Shown piece by piece: positions 50,682-60,334 of a stretch of 64,000 nucleotides of DNA. Where the stretch lies: positions 174,259-238,258 of the forward strand of contig CACVQR010000003.1 in assembly GCA_902756345.1 (NCBI GenBank), in the 5' to 3' direction. The notes under the pieces were generated by a model that saw nothing but the letters and a program-made list of their open reading frames with translations, did no database searches and was not told the DNA's origin. This stretch comes from Fibrobacter succinogenes (lineage in GTDB: Bacteria > Fibrobacterota > Fibrobacteria > Fibrobacterales > Fibrobacteraceae). Both the position numbers and the translations under genes were made by a program. Within the stretch, counting starts at the first letter, position 1, and every line of letters starts with the position of its first letter.

Positions 50682-52768
50682 TTTGCTTTCTTAGACCAGT
50701 TTAGTTTTATTGCAACCACAATATAAAAACATAATGTGATGCCGAGGGCAAGGATTGTGTTTTCGATAGCGTCTTTGCGCTCTAGGAGCAGGTTTAAAAG
50801 GCTTGCCTGGTTGTAGCGGGACCAAATAATGGTCGAAAGAATGCGCCCGATAGCTTGCATTTGGTCCAAGGGCACCAGGGCGCCGGCCAAGGCGACCTGC
50901 GGAATAATCAAGAGCGGGAGCATGGCGTTTGCTTGCCCTGCATTTTTAGAAAGCGAACTTACGGCAAGGCCTACGGCAACAGGCGGCAGAACCATCAGCA
51001 AAATCACGGCCAAAAGCGGTAGGGGTGAGGGCCAGATATGCGTACGGAATCCGACAAAGGTAAAAACGATAAAGGTCTGGATAAAGGCGACCGTTGTGGG
51101 GAGAATCGCTTTGGCCAAAATGGTCGGAAGAATCGGGACTCCCTTGCGAAATTCTGCCTGCAAGATTTCTTTTTCCTGTACGATTTCCCGGATCGAGAGT
51201 GAAAGCGAAAGCCAGTTCGCCGAGAGTATGATTGCAAACGCGACAATCCAAAGCGATGTGGCGTCCGAGAATATTTGCGAGAACAGGAATCCGATAATGA
51301 GCGGCTGCAAGAGAAGCGTGAGGAATTTGCCTTTGTCCCGGAACCATTGCCTTGCGGTGATTGCAATCTTGTACAGGAAAACGGGGGACAGCTTGGTCTT
51401 CGGGAAAAAACTGGGGACCAACGCTTCGAGAGCCGAGGTGCTTCTTACGGGACCGACACGGTTCTGTAGAATGGTTTGCCAGTTAGAAGCCGTGTCGTCG
51501 TTCAAGTTCGTGAGAATCGTTTCAGGATCTTCGCTGTCAAAATAGCGGTAAGCTTCTTTGGGGGTGCCATAGAAAGCCTGTTTGCCTTGGTGCAACACGA
51601 GAACTTTGTCGGCGATTTCAAGCGCTTCGTAGCTGTGCGTAGTCAAAATAATCGTGTGCCCGAGGAAGGCGAGCTGCTTCAAGTGCGTGCATAGAATCTT
51701 GCTGTTGTAGGGATCGAGGCCTGAAAGCGGTTCGTCGAGAACAATCAGGCCCGGATTTCCCATGAGTTCTTTAGCAAGGGCGACTCGGCGGCATTCGCCG
51801 CCGCTGAGCGTGCGAATGGGGTTGTCAAGCCTTGCGCTCAGCCCGAAAAGTTCGCCGAACTTTTCGAGTCGCCCAGTCGCATTCCGCTTGAAATCGATCT
51901 TGGACATTCCGACTCGGGCTCCGTCCAAGAGCGTTTCTTTAACGGTCAAGTCGCGGCGCAGTTCTGGATCTTGCTCCAAGAAGGCGATATGCTTGCGGAT
52001 TTCTTCGTTGCGGTAATCGAGCTTTCCGATGCTTACAAAGGAATCGTTACCGCTCTTATGCTTGCCCTGCAGCAAGCGCAAAAGGGTCGACTTGCCTTGG
52101 CCCGAACGTCCGATGATGGCGAGGATTTCTCCTGCATGCAGCTTAAAGTCAATGCCCGAAAGCAGTTGTTTTTTTCCGGCAAAGACATCCAGGTTTTCGA
52201 TTTCCACATCGAATCCGAGCGGCAAGTTCTTGCAAGTGAGTTCGCCCTGCACGTAGCTCATGGTGCAGCCCGGCAGGCGAATCATTCGGCCTTCTTCCAA
52301 CTGAATCAATCGGGTGGACTTTCCTTGTGTATTGACAATTTTGTCCTTAAAGCTGATTTCGGCTTTTCCGGCATGGAGTCTTGCGCTTGTGCCTTCAGGA
52401 ATATCCATGTGCAGGCTGTCGAGAGATTCCCAAGCGCTATTCAGACTCTTGGTTTGCACCAAGTCGCGCTCGACCGATTCCATCAGCAAGAGCTGCAAGT
52501 GCCCGCGTTTGAGGGTCGCACGGAGCTGCATCGGGCCAATCTGAATGGTATCACCATCTTCAAGTTCTGCCGATTCGACATCGTTTCCGTTGACTTGTGT
52601 CACGCTGTTCTGCGTGAGGTTCTTCAAGATCCAATGCCTGTCGTTGAATTCCAGTACCGCATGGTAGCGCGAAACCATCGGGTTGTCCAGCACCAGAGAG
52701 TTATCTGGCTTGCGACCGATGGTAAACGGCTCGCCAATCTGCGGAGTGACTATTCTAAACGACTGCAT
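50678..52768 (-). CDS. FHA-domain ABC transporter (ATPase and ABC2 permease fused)
   Basis: A 696-residue protein. Residues ~10-90 are an FHA domain (FTIGRKPDNSLVLDNPMVSRYHAVLEF), which binds phosphothreonine. Residues ~105-180 look like a second, degenerate FHA-like region. The ATPase has Walker A AIIGRSGQGKSTLLRL, signature RTLSGGECRRVALAKELMG, Walker B LIVLDEPLSGLDP and switch TTHSYEAL. The last 230 residues hold six membrane helices of the ABC-2 (ABCG-like half-transporter) type. With the coupled kinase it suggests phosphorylation-controlled export; the substrate is unknown. The ATG lacks a Shine-Dalgarno and follows a heptamer array. Confidence 0.9.
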   Translation of the reverse strand: MQSFRIVTPQIGEPFTIGRKPDNSLVLDNPMVSRYHAVLEFNDRHWILKNLTQNSVTQVNGNDVESAELEDGDTIQIGPMQLRATLKRGHLQLLLMESVERDLVQTKSLNSAWESLDSLHMDIPEGTSARLHAGKAEISFKDKIVNTQGKSTRLIQLEEGRMIRLPGCTMSYVQGELTCKNLPLGFDVEIENLDVFAGKKQLLSGIDFKLHAGEILAIIGRSGQGKSTLLRLLQGKHKSGNDSFVSIGKLDYRNEEIRKHIAFLEQDPELRRDLTVKETLLDGARVGMSKIDFKRNATGRLEKFGELFGLSARLDNPIRTLSGGECRRVALAKELMGNPGLIVLDEPLSGLDPYNSKILCTHLKQLAFLGHTIILTTHSYEALEIADKVLVLHQGKQAFYGTPKEAYRYFDSEDPETILTNLNDDTASNWQTILQNRVGPVRSTSALEALVPSFFPKTKLSPVFLYKIAITARQWFRDKGKFLTLLLQPLIIGFLFSQIFSDATSLWIVAFAIILSANWLSLSLSIREIVQEKEILQAEFRKGVPILPTILAKAILPTTVAFIQTFIVFTFVGFRTHIWPSPLPLLAVILLMVLPPVAVGLAVSSLSKNAGQANAMLPLLIIPQVALAGALVPLDQMQAIGRILSTIIWSRYNQASLLNLLLERKDAIENTILALGITLCFYIVVAIKLNWSKKAK

Positions 52769-52771
52769 GAA

Positions 52772-52804
52772 TCAGTAGACAGTAGGAAGTAGACAGTTAG
52801 AAGA
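52772..52804 (+). repeat. Heptamer array, family H1, single copy
   Basis: GTAGACA/GTAGGAA/GTTAGAA units between the FHA-ABC ATG (52768) and the stop of the aminotransferase gene (52807-52809). It occupies almost the entire intergenic gap. Confidence 0.85.
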
Positions 52805-52806
52805 GG

Positions 52807-54000
52807 TTAGCGAAGGTCTTTAAGGCCCTTGATAAATCGGTCACATGCCTTCTGCAAGGTCTCGTCGCTTGCGGCATAAGAGAATCGCACGCAACTATCG
52901 TCGCCGAAGGCAGCACCCGGTACAATGGCAAGTCCCTGCGACTGCAACAGGTATTCGCAAAGTTCGATGGATCCGTTGATTACCTTGCCTGCGGGAGTCT
53001 TCTTGCCGTAAAAACTCTTGACGGGCGCAAACAGGTAGAAGGCTCCTTCGGGGGCGCGGCATGGTTCCGGCAAAACCTCGGCGGTGCGCTTGAGCATGTA
53101 GTCGCGGCGCTTGCGGAAGGCGGCCTGCATAGCGTGAACATTGCTCTTGTTCATCTGCAAGGCACCGAGGGCGGCATACTGCGCCACATTGCTCGGGTGG
53201 TGCGTGGCCTGTCCCTGGATTTTTCCGATAATCTTTGCGATTTCTGCAGGAGCGGCGTCGTAACCGATACGCCAGCCTGTCATGCAGTGCGACTTGGAAA
53301 ATCCGTTAATCACGATGGTTCGCTCGGCCATGCCGGGCAGTGCTGCTGCAGAGCAGAATTCCGTGTCGTAGGTGAAGTATTCGTACACTTCGTCCGAAAT
53401 GCAGTAAATGTCGCTTTCGACAATCACTTTGGCAAGCGCTTCAAGTTCGGCCTTGCTGTACACGGCGCCCGTCGGGTTGCAGGGGTTGTTCAAGAGGATC
53501 GCCTTTGTCTTTGCAGTAATGGCCGCTTTCAAGGCTTCGGGCTTGATTTTGAATCCGTCTTCAATCTTGGTGTTCACAATCACTGGCTTTCCGCCAAGCC
53601 ATTTCACCAGTTCCGGGTATGTCACCCAGTACGGGGCCGGGATAATCACTTCGTCACCTTCGTTCACGAGTGCAGCAAGCGAATTGAACACGGCGTGCTT
53701 TGCGCCGCTTGTCATAATGATCTGTTCGGGCTTGTAGTCCAGACCGTTTTCAACCTTCAGTTTTTCGGCCACGGCCTTGCGGACTTCCAGAATGCCCACA
53801 GGGGCGGTGTAGCGAGTCTTGCCTTCATGAATGGCCTTGCAGGCGGCATCTTGAATCGGTGTCGGAGTCGGAAAATCGGGTTCGCCTGCACCCAGGCTTA
53901 CAACGTCCTTGCCGTCGGCAATCATCTGTTTTGCCAAGGTATCGATAGCGACGGTTAAAGAAGCGGCGATATTAAGAGTTCTTGTGGATAAGTCTTTCAT
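52807..54000 (-). CDS. aspC: Aspartate aminotransferase (class I, PLP-dependent)
   Basis: A 397-residue aminotransferase of the Ib subgroup. SLGAGEPDFPTPTPIQDAA, TSGAKHAVFNSLAALVNEGDEVIIPAPYWVTYPELV, NNPCNPTGAVYS, ISDEVYEYFTYD and the PLP-Lys site INGFSKSHCMTGWRIGY identify it, ending in the Arg site CVRFSYAAS. It converts aspartate and 2-oxoglutarate to oxaloacetate and glutamate. Its 5' end overlaps the 3' end of the RND transporter gene by 29 bases. Confidence 0.94.
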   Translation of the reverse strand: MKDLSTRTLNIAASLTVAIDTLAKQMIADGKDVVSLGAGEPDFPTPTPIQDAACKAIHEGKTRYTAPVGILEVRKAVAEKLKVENGLDYKPEQIIMTSGAKHAVFNSLAALVNEGDEVIIPAPYWVTYPELVKWLGGKPVIVNTKIEDGFKIKPEALKAAITAKTKAILLNNPCNPTGAVYSKAELEALAKVIVESDIYCISDEVYEYFTYDTEFCSAAALPGMAERTIVINGFSKSHCMTGWRIGYDAAPAEIAKIIGKIQGQATHHPSNVAQYAALGALQMNKSNVHAMQAAFRKRRDYMLKRTAEVLPEPCRAPEGAFYLFAPVKSFYGKKTPAGKVINGSIELCEYLLQSQGLAIVPGAAFGDDSCVRFSYAASDETLQKACDRFIKGLKDLR

Positions 54001-56398
54001 GTCTGAGTTTAGCCTTTTTCAAAATGCGGTAGGCGTCCAAGGTGCTGGCCACCAAGGGGTAAATGGTAAAATGCGAAATAAAGATGCAAATAAGTCCGAG
54101 CGCTGCAATGAGGCCCATGCCGTTGATTCCCGGGTGCGACGAGAACAGCATGGCAATAGCTCCGATAAACGAAGCGCCCTGCGCAATCATGACAGAAATC
54201 AATTTCGTTTGCAAAACACTCCAAGCATTTCCGCCTTGCTTTTCGTAGTACGAAGACCAAAGTTGCAATGATCCGTCAACACTGGCGCCAATCAAGAGGA
54301 CAAACGCGATAGAACTGTATGCCGAAATCTGAATGTTGAACACGTGAACCAGAATGGTTACCCAGCTCATGGCAAATAGCGACGGCAGCAAGGTAAAGAA
54401 CGCGCGGCTCAATTTGTTGTAGAACATCAAGAGAATGATCCAGAGCAGTACGGTGCCCAAGAGTATGGACTTGTTGATGTTTCCGAGAATGGTGTCCAGG
54501 AGCGAGGCTCTCAAAATCGGTGTGCCGCAAATCTTGAAGGTCTTGTCGTGGATCCCGTCAAGCTGCAGCAACTGCTTTGCAATGTGGCGGCAGGTGAGTC
54601 CGTTGTTCGGGTCGGAACTGGGAATAATGAAGGCGAATACGCCCGGATTGTCTTTTTTGTCTGCAAACTTGCGACGTATGTTTTCGGACAAAACAAAGTC
54701 TTTGACTTCGTTTTCGTAATTATCGAACATCTCAACAATGGAGGCGCTATCCTTGGGGCTAAGCCTAGAAAGAACATCTTCCGAAATCAGTTTTTTCAGC
54801 GTTTCGATTTTATGTTTTTTCTCGACACTGACCTTGGGCAGGAACTGGTATTGCGTGTAGATTTTGCCAAGGTCCTTGAGGCGACCTTTCTTTTGCAAGT
54901 GCTCAAAGTTTTCAACCAGGTCATCGTTGTAAGACGAATCGGGGAGCATGACGATAATCGGATCGTAGGTGGAAAAGCCCGTTTCTGCAATCAAGGCTCT
55001 CGCTTCGCGTTCTTCCAATTGCATTTCGGTTTTCTTGAAATCGTAGAGGAAGGTCAGATTCGTGCCGCTGTAAAGCCATGCGACCGCACTTACAATACTG
55101 ATAACGACAATGATAATCCAGTTAGTCTTGAACGAAAACAGGCGCTTGCGGTGATTGGGGGTGATGCTGCTGAAACTGATGTCAAAGGGCTTCTTTTGTT
55201 GCAGGAGCAGCAAGAGCGAAGCGGTCAACAGCGGGCAGACCATCAGGTTGAGTAGGCTTCCGATGGCACCGAGAATTCCGAATTCGCGAAGTCCGGGCAG
55301 AGGAACTAGAATAAAGGCGCTAAACAGGCTTGCCATGACAAGCGAAGAGGCTGCAACCACAGGACCAATTCCCAACAGGGCGCTTTCTATACAGAGGGCG
55401 GGGCTCAGCTTCTGTTCGCGTTCATGGAAGTACCTGGTGTAGACATGCGTTAGAACCTGGCAGGCATGCCCCGGTAGCAAAAGCCCAAGCGAAAGCGTGA
55501 ACAGGTTGATTCGTCCGAACAGCAGGTACGCACAGGCGAGCGTAAAAATAGTCGGAATGGCAAGCGGAATCGCCGAAATAAAAATCAGCTGCGGTTGCCT
55601 GTAAAAGTTGATAATCAATAAAACGAGGATGATGAGGGCGGCCATTCCGCCGGCAAACTTTGCTTCGGGCAGCAACGCCTTTCCGGCTTTAATGGAATCG
55701 TAGACTTTCCCGGTATAGTAGACGTTAATGCCCTTTCCGTTGTCTTCGACAAATTTTTCGACCTTTCGCAAAAGTTCACGGTTGGCCTGCAAGTCCGAAA
55801 CCGATGTGGTGGGGTAGACATCGACTACGCGGATAGACCCTTGCTGGTTTGAAAAATCCTGTTGCAGACTTTTGAAATATTTGGACTCGATTTGCGAAAT
55901 GATTTCGATTGTGTCGCGTGCAGGCGCGTCAGCCGGAGTTTGGTTGCTATCGGTTAGGTCGACCAGGAGGGGATTGTGCTTGTTGATTTCGGCGGACCTT
56001 AGGCTGTCCAGTTTTTCGATGACCTGGTCCAGATCGTTTTCGCTTGCGTATAAAAGCTTGTTTTTCTTGAAAAAATCCAGATCGGTCGCATATTCGGCGT
56101 AATGAACCTGCGGGTCGTCTTCAAGGTATTTCGCGAGATTTTGGGCAAACTTGAAATTGGCGGTACTGTCCTTGGACTGAATGACAATCGTCAGACTTCC
56201 GAGTCCGCCGAATGCATTTTCGATTGACTGGTAATCGGCTTCGACTTCATGTCCTTTCAGAGTGTCTTGCAATTGGATTTCCCAACGGAGATTTTCGATG
56301 GGGTAAATACATGCAAGTGTAACGACAAGAAACAACCCGATCATCGCTTTAGGATAATGGGCAATCTTTCGAATCAATTTGGCGAAAGCCGAAAACAT
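53972..56398 (-). CDS. RND-superfamily transporter (MMPL/HpnN-like)
   Basis: An 808-residue inner-membrane protein with two repeats, each of one helix, a periplasmic loop and five helices. The first block is YPKAMIGLFLVVTLACIYPI, a loop of ~200 residues, then GGMAALIILVLLIINF, AIPLAIPTIFTLACAYLLF and GPVVAASSLVMASLFSAFILV. The second is NWIIIVVISIVSAVAWLYSG through GLIAALGLICIFISHFTIYPLV. MMPL-type proteins export lipids or hopanoids; substrate unknown. ATG 56398 is used; the more distal TTG start lies among TATAAT-like sequences. No membrane-fusion partner is adjacent. Confidence 0.86.
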   Translation of the reverse strand: MFSAFAKLIRKIAHYPKAMIGLFLVVTLACIYPIENLRWEIQLQDTLKGHEVEADYQSIENAFGGLGSLTIVIQSKDSTANFKFAQNLAKYLEDDPQVHYAEYATDLDFFKKNKLLYASENDLDQVIEKLDSLRSAEINKHNPLLVDLTDSNQTPADAPARDTIEIISQIESKYFKSLQQDFSNQQGSIRVVDVYPTTSVSDLQANRELLRKVEKFVEDNGKGINVYYTGKVYDSIKAGKALLPEAKFAGGMAALIILVLLIINFYRQPQLIFISAIPLAIPTIFTLACAYLLFGRINLFTLSLGLLLPGHACQVLTHVYTRYFHEREQKLSPALCIESALLGIGPVVAASSLVMASLFSAFILVPLPGLREFGILGAIGSLLNLMVCPLLTASLLLLLQQKKPFDISFSSITPNHRKRLFSFKTNWIIIVVISIVSAVAWLYSGTNLTFLYDFKKTEMQLEEREARALIAETGFSTYDPIIVMLPDSSYNDDLVENFEHLQKKGRLKDLGKIYTQYQFLPKVSVEKKHKIETLKKLISEDVLSRLSPKDSASIVEMFDNYENEVKDFVLSENIRRKFADKKDNPGVFAFIIPSSDPNNGLTCRHIAKQLLQLDGIHDKTFKICGTPILRASLLDTILGNINKSILLGTVLLWIILLMFYNKLSRAFFTLLPSLFAMSWVTILVHVFNIQISAYSSIAFVLLIGASVDGSLQLWSSYYEKQGGNAWSVLQTKLISVMIAQGASFIGAIAMLFSSHPGINGMGLIAALGLICIFISHFTIYPLVASTLDAYRILKKAKLRHERLIHKNS

Positions 56399-56453
56399 AT
56401 AAATAATATAACTATTATATTCTTTGTTCAAATTATTAAACTAAATTGTAGGC

Positions 56454-57920
56454 ATGATAAAAAGGGAGTCGCAAAGTCTCTTTGTTTGGGTTGTTGTTGC
56501 GCTATGCTTATTTGGCGCGGTATATGCCTATGCAGAAGACGAAACTCCTTCGGATTCTACCGAGCAAGCGCCAGAAAAATCGGCCATGTCGTGGCCGCTT
56601 GAATATATAATCCAGCCTTTCCTGAACGGCCTGATTTACCCGGTGGCAAAGCCCGTGGACTACGCCATCAAGAACGGTATTATTGAGAAGTCTGTAGAAT
56701 TGATTTCTTTTGGCGAAGATTACAAAATCATGATTTACCCGAGCTTCAATTTCAAGCCGGGTTCGCGAACTATGGTCGGTGCGAATTACCGCCATCGTAG
56801 TGTATTTTTCAATCGAGACTACTTGGTGCTGCAAGGGGAGTACTACGCCAACGGCGATGTCGGCTTTACGGCTCGCTATAACAAGCAATCCCTGTTTGGA
56901 ACACGCTTCTTTGGCGGTTTCCGTTACGACATCGATTTAGACCGAGACAGCCGTTTTACCATTCCCGAAACAAAGAGTAATTACCTGCAGCCCGATTCCA
57001 GCTTCCAGTTTAGCTGGCGCTTGGGGGCTCCGATTGCATATACCTCGAACTGGAATGCGGAACTTTCTACTTCGCTGTATTTTAGTCGCGCCAGTCATCC
57101 CGATGTTCAAGATTCAATCTTGGTTAGCGACGAATACAAAATAGAAGACAGAGGTCTTTATCAGAATGTAATGCAAATTCCGATTGGTCTTTCGTTTGTC
57201 TATGACAATCTGGATTGCCCGTATGCGCCCTCGCGCGGCTCCCGTATTGTGCTGAACGGCAATTATACAATCGTAGGTGAATATTCCGGTGTCCGCTACG
57301 AAGATTTGGGAATCACGCCTGAAGAAGACCAGGATAAAGTCCTCAAGGACGGTGGCTTGAACCACGATTTCATTATCACGGAATTTATTTTCCAGCATTA
57401 CTTTTATTTGGGAAATGCGAAAAAATACGTGCTTTCGGCAAAAGAAGGGCGTGAAAACCGCAGGTTCTATACGGACTTTTCGTGGGACGAGGCGGTTCGC
57501 GTGTGGCGTCCGGAACAGGTGCGCAATACGCTTTTTGAACGCCGCGTCATAGCGGTTCAATACCGCATGGTGAACCTTTGGGAAGTCGAAGAGGGCGGTG
57601 CCCCGCACAATGCGTTTATCACGTTGAACGCAAGGTCTCCTTTGCGCGGTTACGGCGATAAATGGACAACCCATAACCTGATGACTTTGAGCATGGAATA
57701 CCGCTGGCCGGTAGACCGCTTGGTCGATGGCGTTCTCTTTGATGAATATGCCCTGATTGCTCCGAAAATAGACAAGTGGAGCCTGGACCATTATTACAAT
57801 TCCTGGGGCTTCGGTATTCGCGTCCGTATGCCCAATATGTACCTGTTCCGTGTCCAATTCGGTTTCCACGGTCTGCATGGCGTGAACCTGATTTTGACTA
57901 TCGCTCCCGAGTTCAGGTAA
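56454..57920 (+). CDS. Omp85/BamA-like outer-membrane beta-barrel without POTRA domains
   Basis: A 488-residue protein with an N-terminal hydrophobic signal ([20 protein letters not shown]) and a short Ser/Glu linker. The remainder is a 16-strand-type barrel like the C-terminal half of Bam[19 protein letters not shown], the strand-6 loop motif [30 protein letters not shown] and a final strand [18 protein letters not shown] repeats are absent, so it is not BamA itself but resembles small Omp85 relatives. Divergent from the RND exporter with a shared 55-bp promoter region; joint function in lipid export is possible. Confidence 0.85.
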   Translation: MIKRESQSLFVWVVVALCLFGAVYAYAEDETPSDSTEQAPEKSAMSWPLEYIIQPFLNGLIYPVAKPVDYAIKNGIIEKSVELISFGEDYKIMIYPSFNFKPGSRTMVGANYRHRSVFFNRDYLVLQGEYYANGDVGFTARYNKQSLFGTRFFGGFRYDIDLDRDSRFTIPETKSNYLQPDSSFQFSWRLGAPIAYTSNWNAELSTSLYFSRASHPDVQDSILVSDEYKIEDRGLYQNVMQIPIGLSFVYDNLDCPYAPSRGSRIVLNGNYTIVGEYSGVRYEDLGITPEEDQDKVLKDGGLNHDFIITEFIFQHYFYLGNAKKYVLSAKEGRENRRFYTDFSWDEAVRVWRPEQVRNTLFERRVIAVQYRMVNLWEVEEGGAPHNAFITLNARSPLRGYGDKWTTHNLMTLSMEYRWPVDRLVDGVLFDEYALIAPKIDKWSLDHYYNSWGFGIRVRMPNMYLFRVQFGFHGLHGVNLILTIAPEFR

Positions 57921-57964
57921 TTTTCTATCTTTACCTTTGTAAAAATTCAAACAAGGATAAAATC

Positions 57965-59407
57965 ATGCGTGATCAATTCGAAAGCCCGCTTATCAAGCGT
58001 TACGCCAGCAAGGAAATGAGTTTCATCTTCAGCCCGCAGTACAAGTTCCAGACTTGGCGGAGGCTCTGGATTTACCTCGCCGAATCCGAAATGGAACTCG
58101 GCCTCCCCATTACGCAGGAGCAGGTAGACGAACTGAAGGCCCACGAGAAGGACATCAACTTCGAGGTCGCCGAAGAAGAAGAAAAGCGCCGCCGTCACGA
58201 CGTGATGAGCCACGTTTACGCTTACGGCGTCCAGTGCCCGAAGGCGAAGGGCATCATCCACCTCGGTGCAACGTCTGCATTCGTGGGCGACAACACCGAC
58301 CTTATCCAGATGCAGCAGGCCATGATTCTCGTGCGCAAGCGCCTTTGCCGCGTGATGGACAAACTTTCCAAGTTTGCCATGGAATACAAGGACATGGCCC
58401 AGCTCGGAGCCACGCATTTCCAGGCCGCCCAGCTTACGACGGTTGGCAAGCGCGCTTGCCTTTGGCTCCAGGACATGCTCATTGACCTCGAAGAACTCAA
58501 CTTCCTCATCGAAGTGCTTCCGTTCCGCGGCGTGAAGGGCACCACCGGTACGCAGGCCAGCTTCATGGACCTGTTCAATGGCGACGAAGAAAAGATTATG
58601 GAACTGGACCGCCGCGTGACCGCCAAGGCAGGCTTCAAGCGCGTGCTCACCATTACCGGCCAGACCTACACCCGTAAGTGGGACAACCGCGTGAACCAGG
58701 TCTTGAGCTCCATCGCTCAGTCTCTGCACAAGTTCGCCACCGACATGCGCCTCATGCAGGGCGTCAAGGAAGTGGAAGAACCGTTCGAAAAGACCCAGAT
58801 CGGCTCCAGCGCCATGGCTTACAAGCGTAACCCCATGCGCAGCGAACGCATTTGCTCCCTGGCTCGCTTCGTGATGGCCCAGGTGAACAGCACCGCCTTC
58901 ACGCAGGCAACGCAGTGGTTCGAGCGCACCCTCGACGATAGTGCGAACAAGCGCCTCGCCATTCCGGAAGCATTCCTCGCCATGGATGCCATGCTCATCA
59001 TCGCCGAAAACGTGACGAACGGCCTCGTTGTTTACCCGAAGGTTATCGAAAAGCGCATCATGGCCGAACTCCCGTTCATGGCTACCGAAAACATCATCAT
59101 GGAAGGCGTCAAGAACGGCGGTGACCGTCAGGAACTCCACGAAGAAATCCGCGTGATGTCCATGGAAGCGGGCAAGGTCGTCAAGGAACAGGGCAAGGAC
59201 AACGACTTGCTCGAACGCGTCTTGAAGAACGAAAAGTTCCAGAAGCTCGGAATTACAGAAGCTAAGCTCAAGGAAATCCTCGACCTCCGCAAGTTCGTGG
59301 GCCGCGCTCCGGGCCAGGTTGTGAAGTTTGTGACCGAAGAAGTCCGCCCGGCTATTGACGCAATCCCGGATTGGGCTACTATCGACGCCGGCGAACTAAA
59401 AGTGTAA
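57965..59407 (+). CDS. purB: Adenylosuccinate lyase
   Basis: A 480-residue enzyme of purine synthesis that releases fumarate from adenylosuccinate and SAICAR. The fumarase/lyase superfamily signature [14 protein letters not shown], the [11 protein letters not shown] segment, [16 protein letters not shown] and [16 protein letters not shown] are present. The length and signature fit the eukaryote-like PurB subgroup. ATG 57965 has AAGGAT 8 bases upstream; a TATCTT -10 lies ~33 bases further up. Confidence 0.96.
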   Translation: MRDQFESPLIKRYASKEMSFIFSPQYKFQTWRRLWIYLAESEMELGLPITQEQVDELKAHEKDINFEVAEEEEKRRRHDVMSHVYAYGVQCPKAKGIIHLGATSAFVGDNTDLIQMQQAMILVRKRLCRVMDKLSKFAMEYKDMAQLGATHFQAAQLTTVGKRACLWLQDMLIDLEELNFLIEVLPFRGVKGTTGTQASFMDLFNGDEEKIMELDRRVTAKAGFKRVLTITGQTYTRKWDNRVNQVLSSIAQSLHKFATDMRLMQGVKEVEEPFEKTQIGSSAMAYKRNPMRSERICSLARFVMAQVNSTAFTQATQWFERTLDDSANKRLAIPEAFLAMDAMLIIAENVTNGLVVYPKVIEKRIMAELPFMATENIIMEGVKNGGDRQELHEEIRVMSMEAGKVVKEQGKDNDLLERVLKNEKFQKLGITEAKLKEILDLRKFVGRAPGQVVKFVTEEVRPAIDAIPDWATIDAGELKV

Positions 59408-59481
59408 AATCGCTTTATAACACATCGCAATACTTTGTCACGCGAGCTCTCGCTGTATGTTTTATACAGCTTCGGCTCGCG
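59408..59481. repeat. Long hairpin with an inverted copy of the downstream tandem motif
   Basis: AAAATCGCTTTA (59406-59417) is the complement of the repeat motif that follows. At 59441-59481 a two-step hairpin pairs CGCGAGC with GCTCGCG and GCTGTAT with ATACAGC. It may terminate purB. Confidence 0.65.
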
Positions 59482-59498
59482 TTTCGCGTCTTGCTCGG

Positions 59499-59677
59499 TT
59501 CTAAAGCGATTTTTTTGCTCGTTTCTGGGCGAATTTTGTTCTAAAGCGATTTTGTCTCGCTCGTTTCTGGATGAATTTTGTTCTAAAGCGATTTTTTTGC
59601 TCGTTTCTGGGCGAATTTTGTTCTAAAGCGATTTTGTTTGGCTAGGTTTTAGGCGAATTTTGTTCTAAAGCGATTTT
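59499..59677 (+). repeat. Tandem repeat, alternating 40/42-bp units
   Basis: TTCTAAAGCGATTTT starts at 59499, 59539, 59581, 59621 and 59663, followed by CGTTTCTGGGCGAATTTTG-type sequence. Spacings 40, 42, 40, 42 indicate an 82-bp unit present twice plus a partial copy. No gene lies in 59408-59724; a TATAAT at 59684-59689 is the likely -10 of the next gene. Confidence 0.85.
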
Positions 59678-59724
59678 TAATTTTATAATGCAAAAACGAG
59701 TGGCAATTTTTCTATTTTCGTCTT

Positions 59725-60303
59725 ATGCTTTTTTCGAAGAAATTTTTTGCTTTCTTGCCTCTTGCTCTCGCTTGCGCCTGTTTCGCTTTGCCGCAGACGG
59801 GAACATTCCGCGATGCGCGCGACGGACACATTTACAGGACGGTTGTTATTGGCAGTCGAACCTGGATGGCCGAAAATATTGCGTACAAGGTAGAGAATAG
59901 CGCTTGTTACGACAACAATGCCGGAAACTGCACCAAGTACGGCCGCCTTTATACGTTCGAGGCAGCCAAGAAGGCTTGCCCCGCGGGTTGGCACCTCCCC
60001 GAAAACGACGAATGGAAACGTTTTCGCACCGTCATCGAAGACAGCGACGGTAAGGAGGCCGCTTGGGTGAGCCTCAAGTCGCGGGACAAGTGGGATGGCT
60101 CTGACCGTTACGGATTCGACGTAGTGCCTGCGGGCAAGGCTACCGATACATTCATGGATTTAGGCAAATCGGCCCATTTCTGGAGCGCCACCAGTGAAGA
60201 GGGTGACGCCTATGGCTGGCATTTGGCCCCTCCGGGCGACTTCACGATGGATTTTGATATTAGCAGCAACATGTACTCCGTGCGCTGCCTCAAGAATTAC
60301 TAA
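59725..60303 (+). CDS. Small secreted FISUMP-domain protein
   Basis: A 192-residue protein with a signal peptide (MLFSKKFFAFLPLALACACFALP) and little more than one FISUMP domain: GTFRDARDGHIYRTVVIGSRTWMAENIAY, YGRLYTFEAAKKACPAGWHLPENDEWKRF, FWSATSEEGD and a final YSVRCLKNY. It lacks the Ser-rich linker of the protein at 3164. Signal cleavage could be at ACFA, or Cys in ALACACFA could be lipidated; the box is not canonical. Function unknown. Confidence 0.85.
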   Translation: MLFSKKFFAFLPLALACACFALPQTGTFRDARDGHIYRTVVIGSRTWMAENIAYKVENSACYDNNAGNCTKYGRLYTFEAAKKACPAGWHLPENDEWKRFRTVIEDSDGKEAAWVSLKSRDKWDGSDRYGFDVVPAGKATDTFMDLGKSAHFWSATSEEGDAYGWHLAPPGDFTMDFDISSNMYSVRCLKNY

Positions 60304-60333
60304 AGGCTTGTAGAAACAAGTCGTCGGCCTTTT
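60302..60333 (+). terminator. Terminator after the small FISUMP gene
   Basis: AAAGGC/GCCTTTT outer stem with an inner CTTGT-AGAA-ACAAG hairpin, overlapping the stop codon and ending in a short T-run. It separates two convergent genes. Confidence 0.6.
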
Positions 60334-60334
60334 A

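Noticed and set aside
57947..59140. 397-residue minus-strand open frame
   Set aside because: Antisense of purB, His-rich reversed codons only.
59499..59677. CRISPR array
   Set aside because: The 40/42-bp units are similar along their full length, so there are no spacers.
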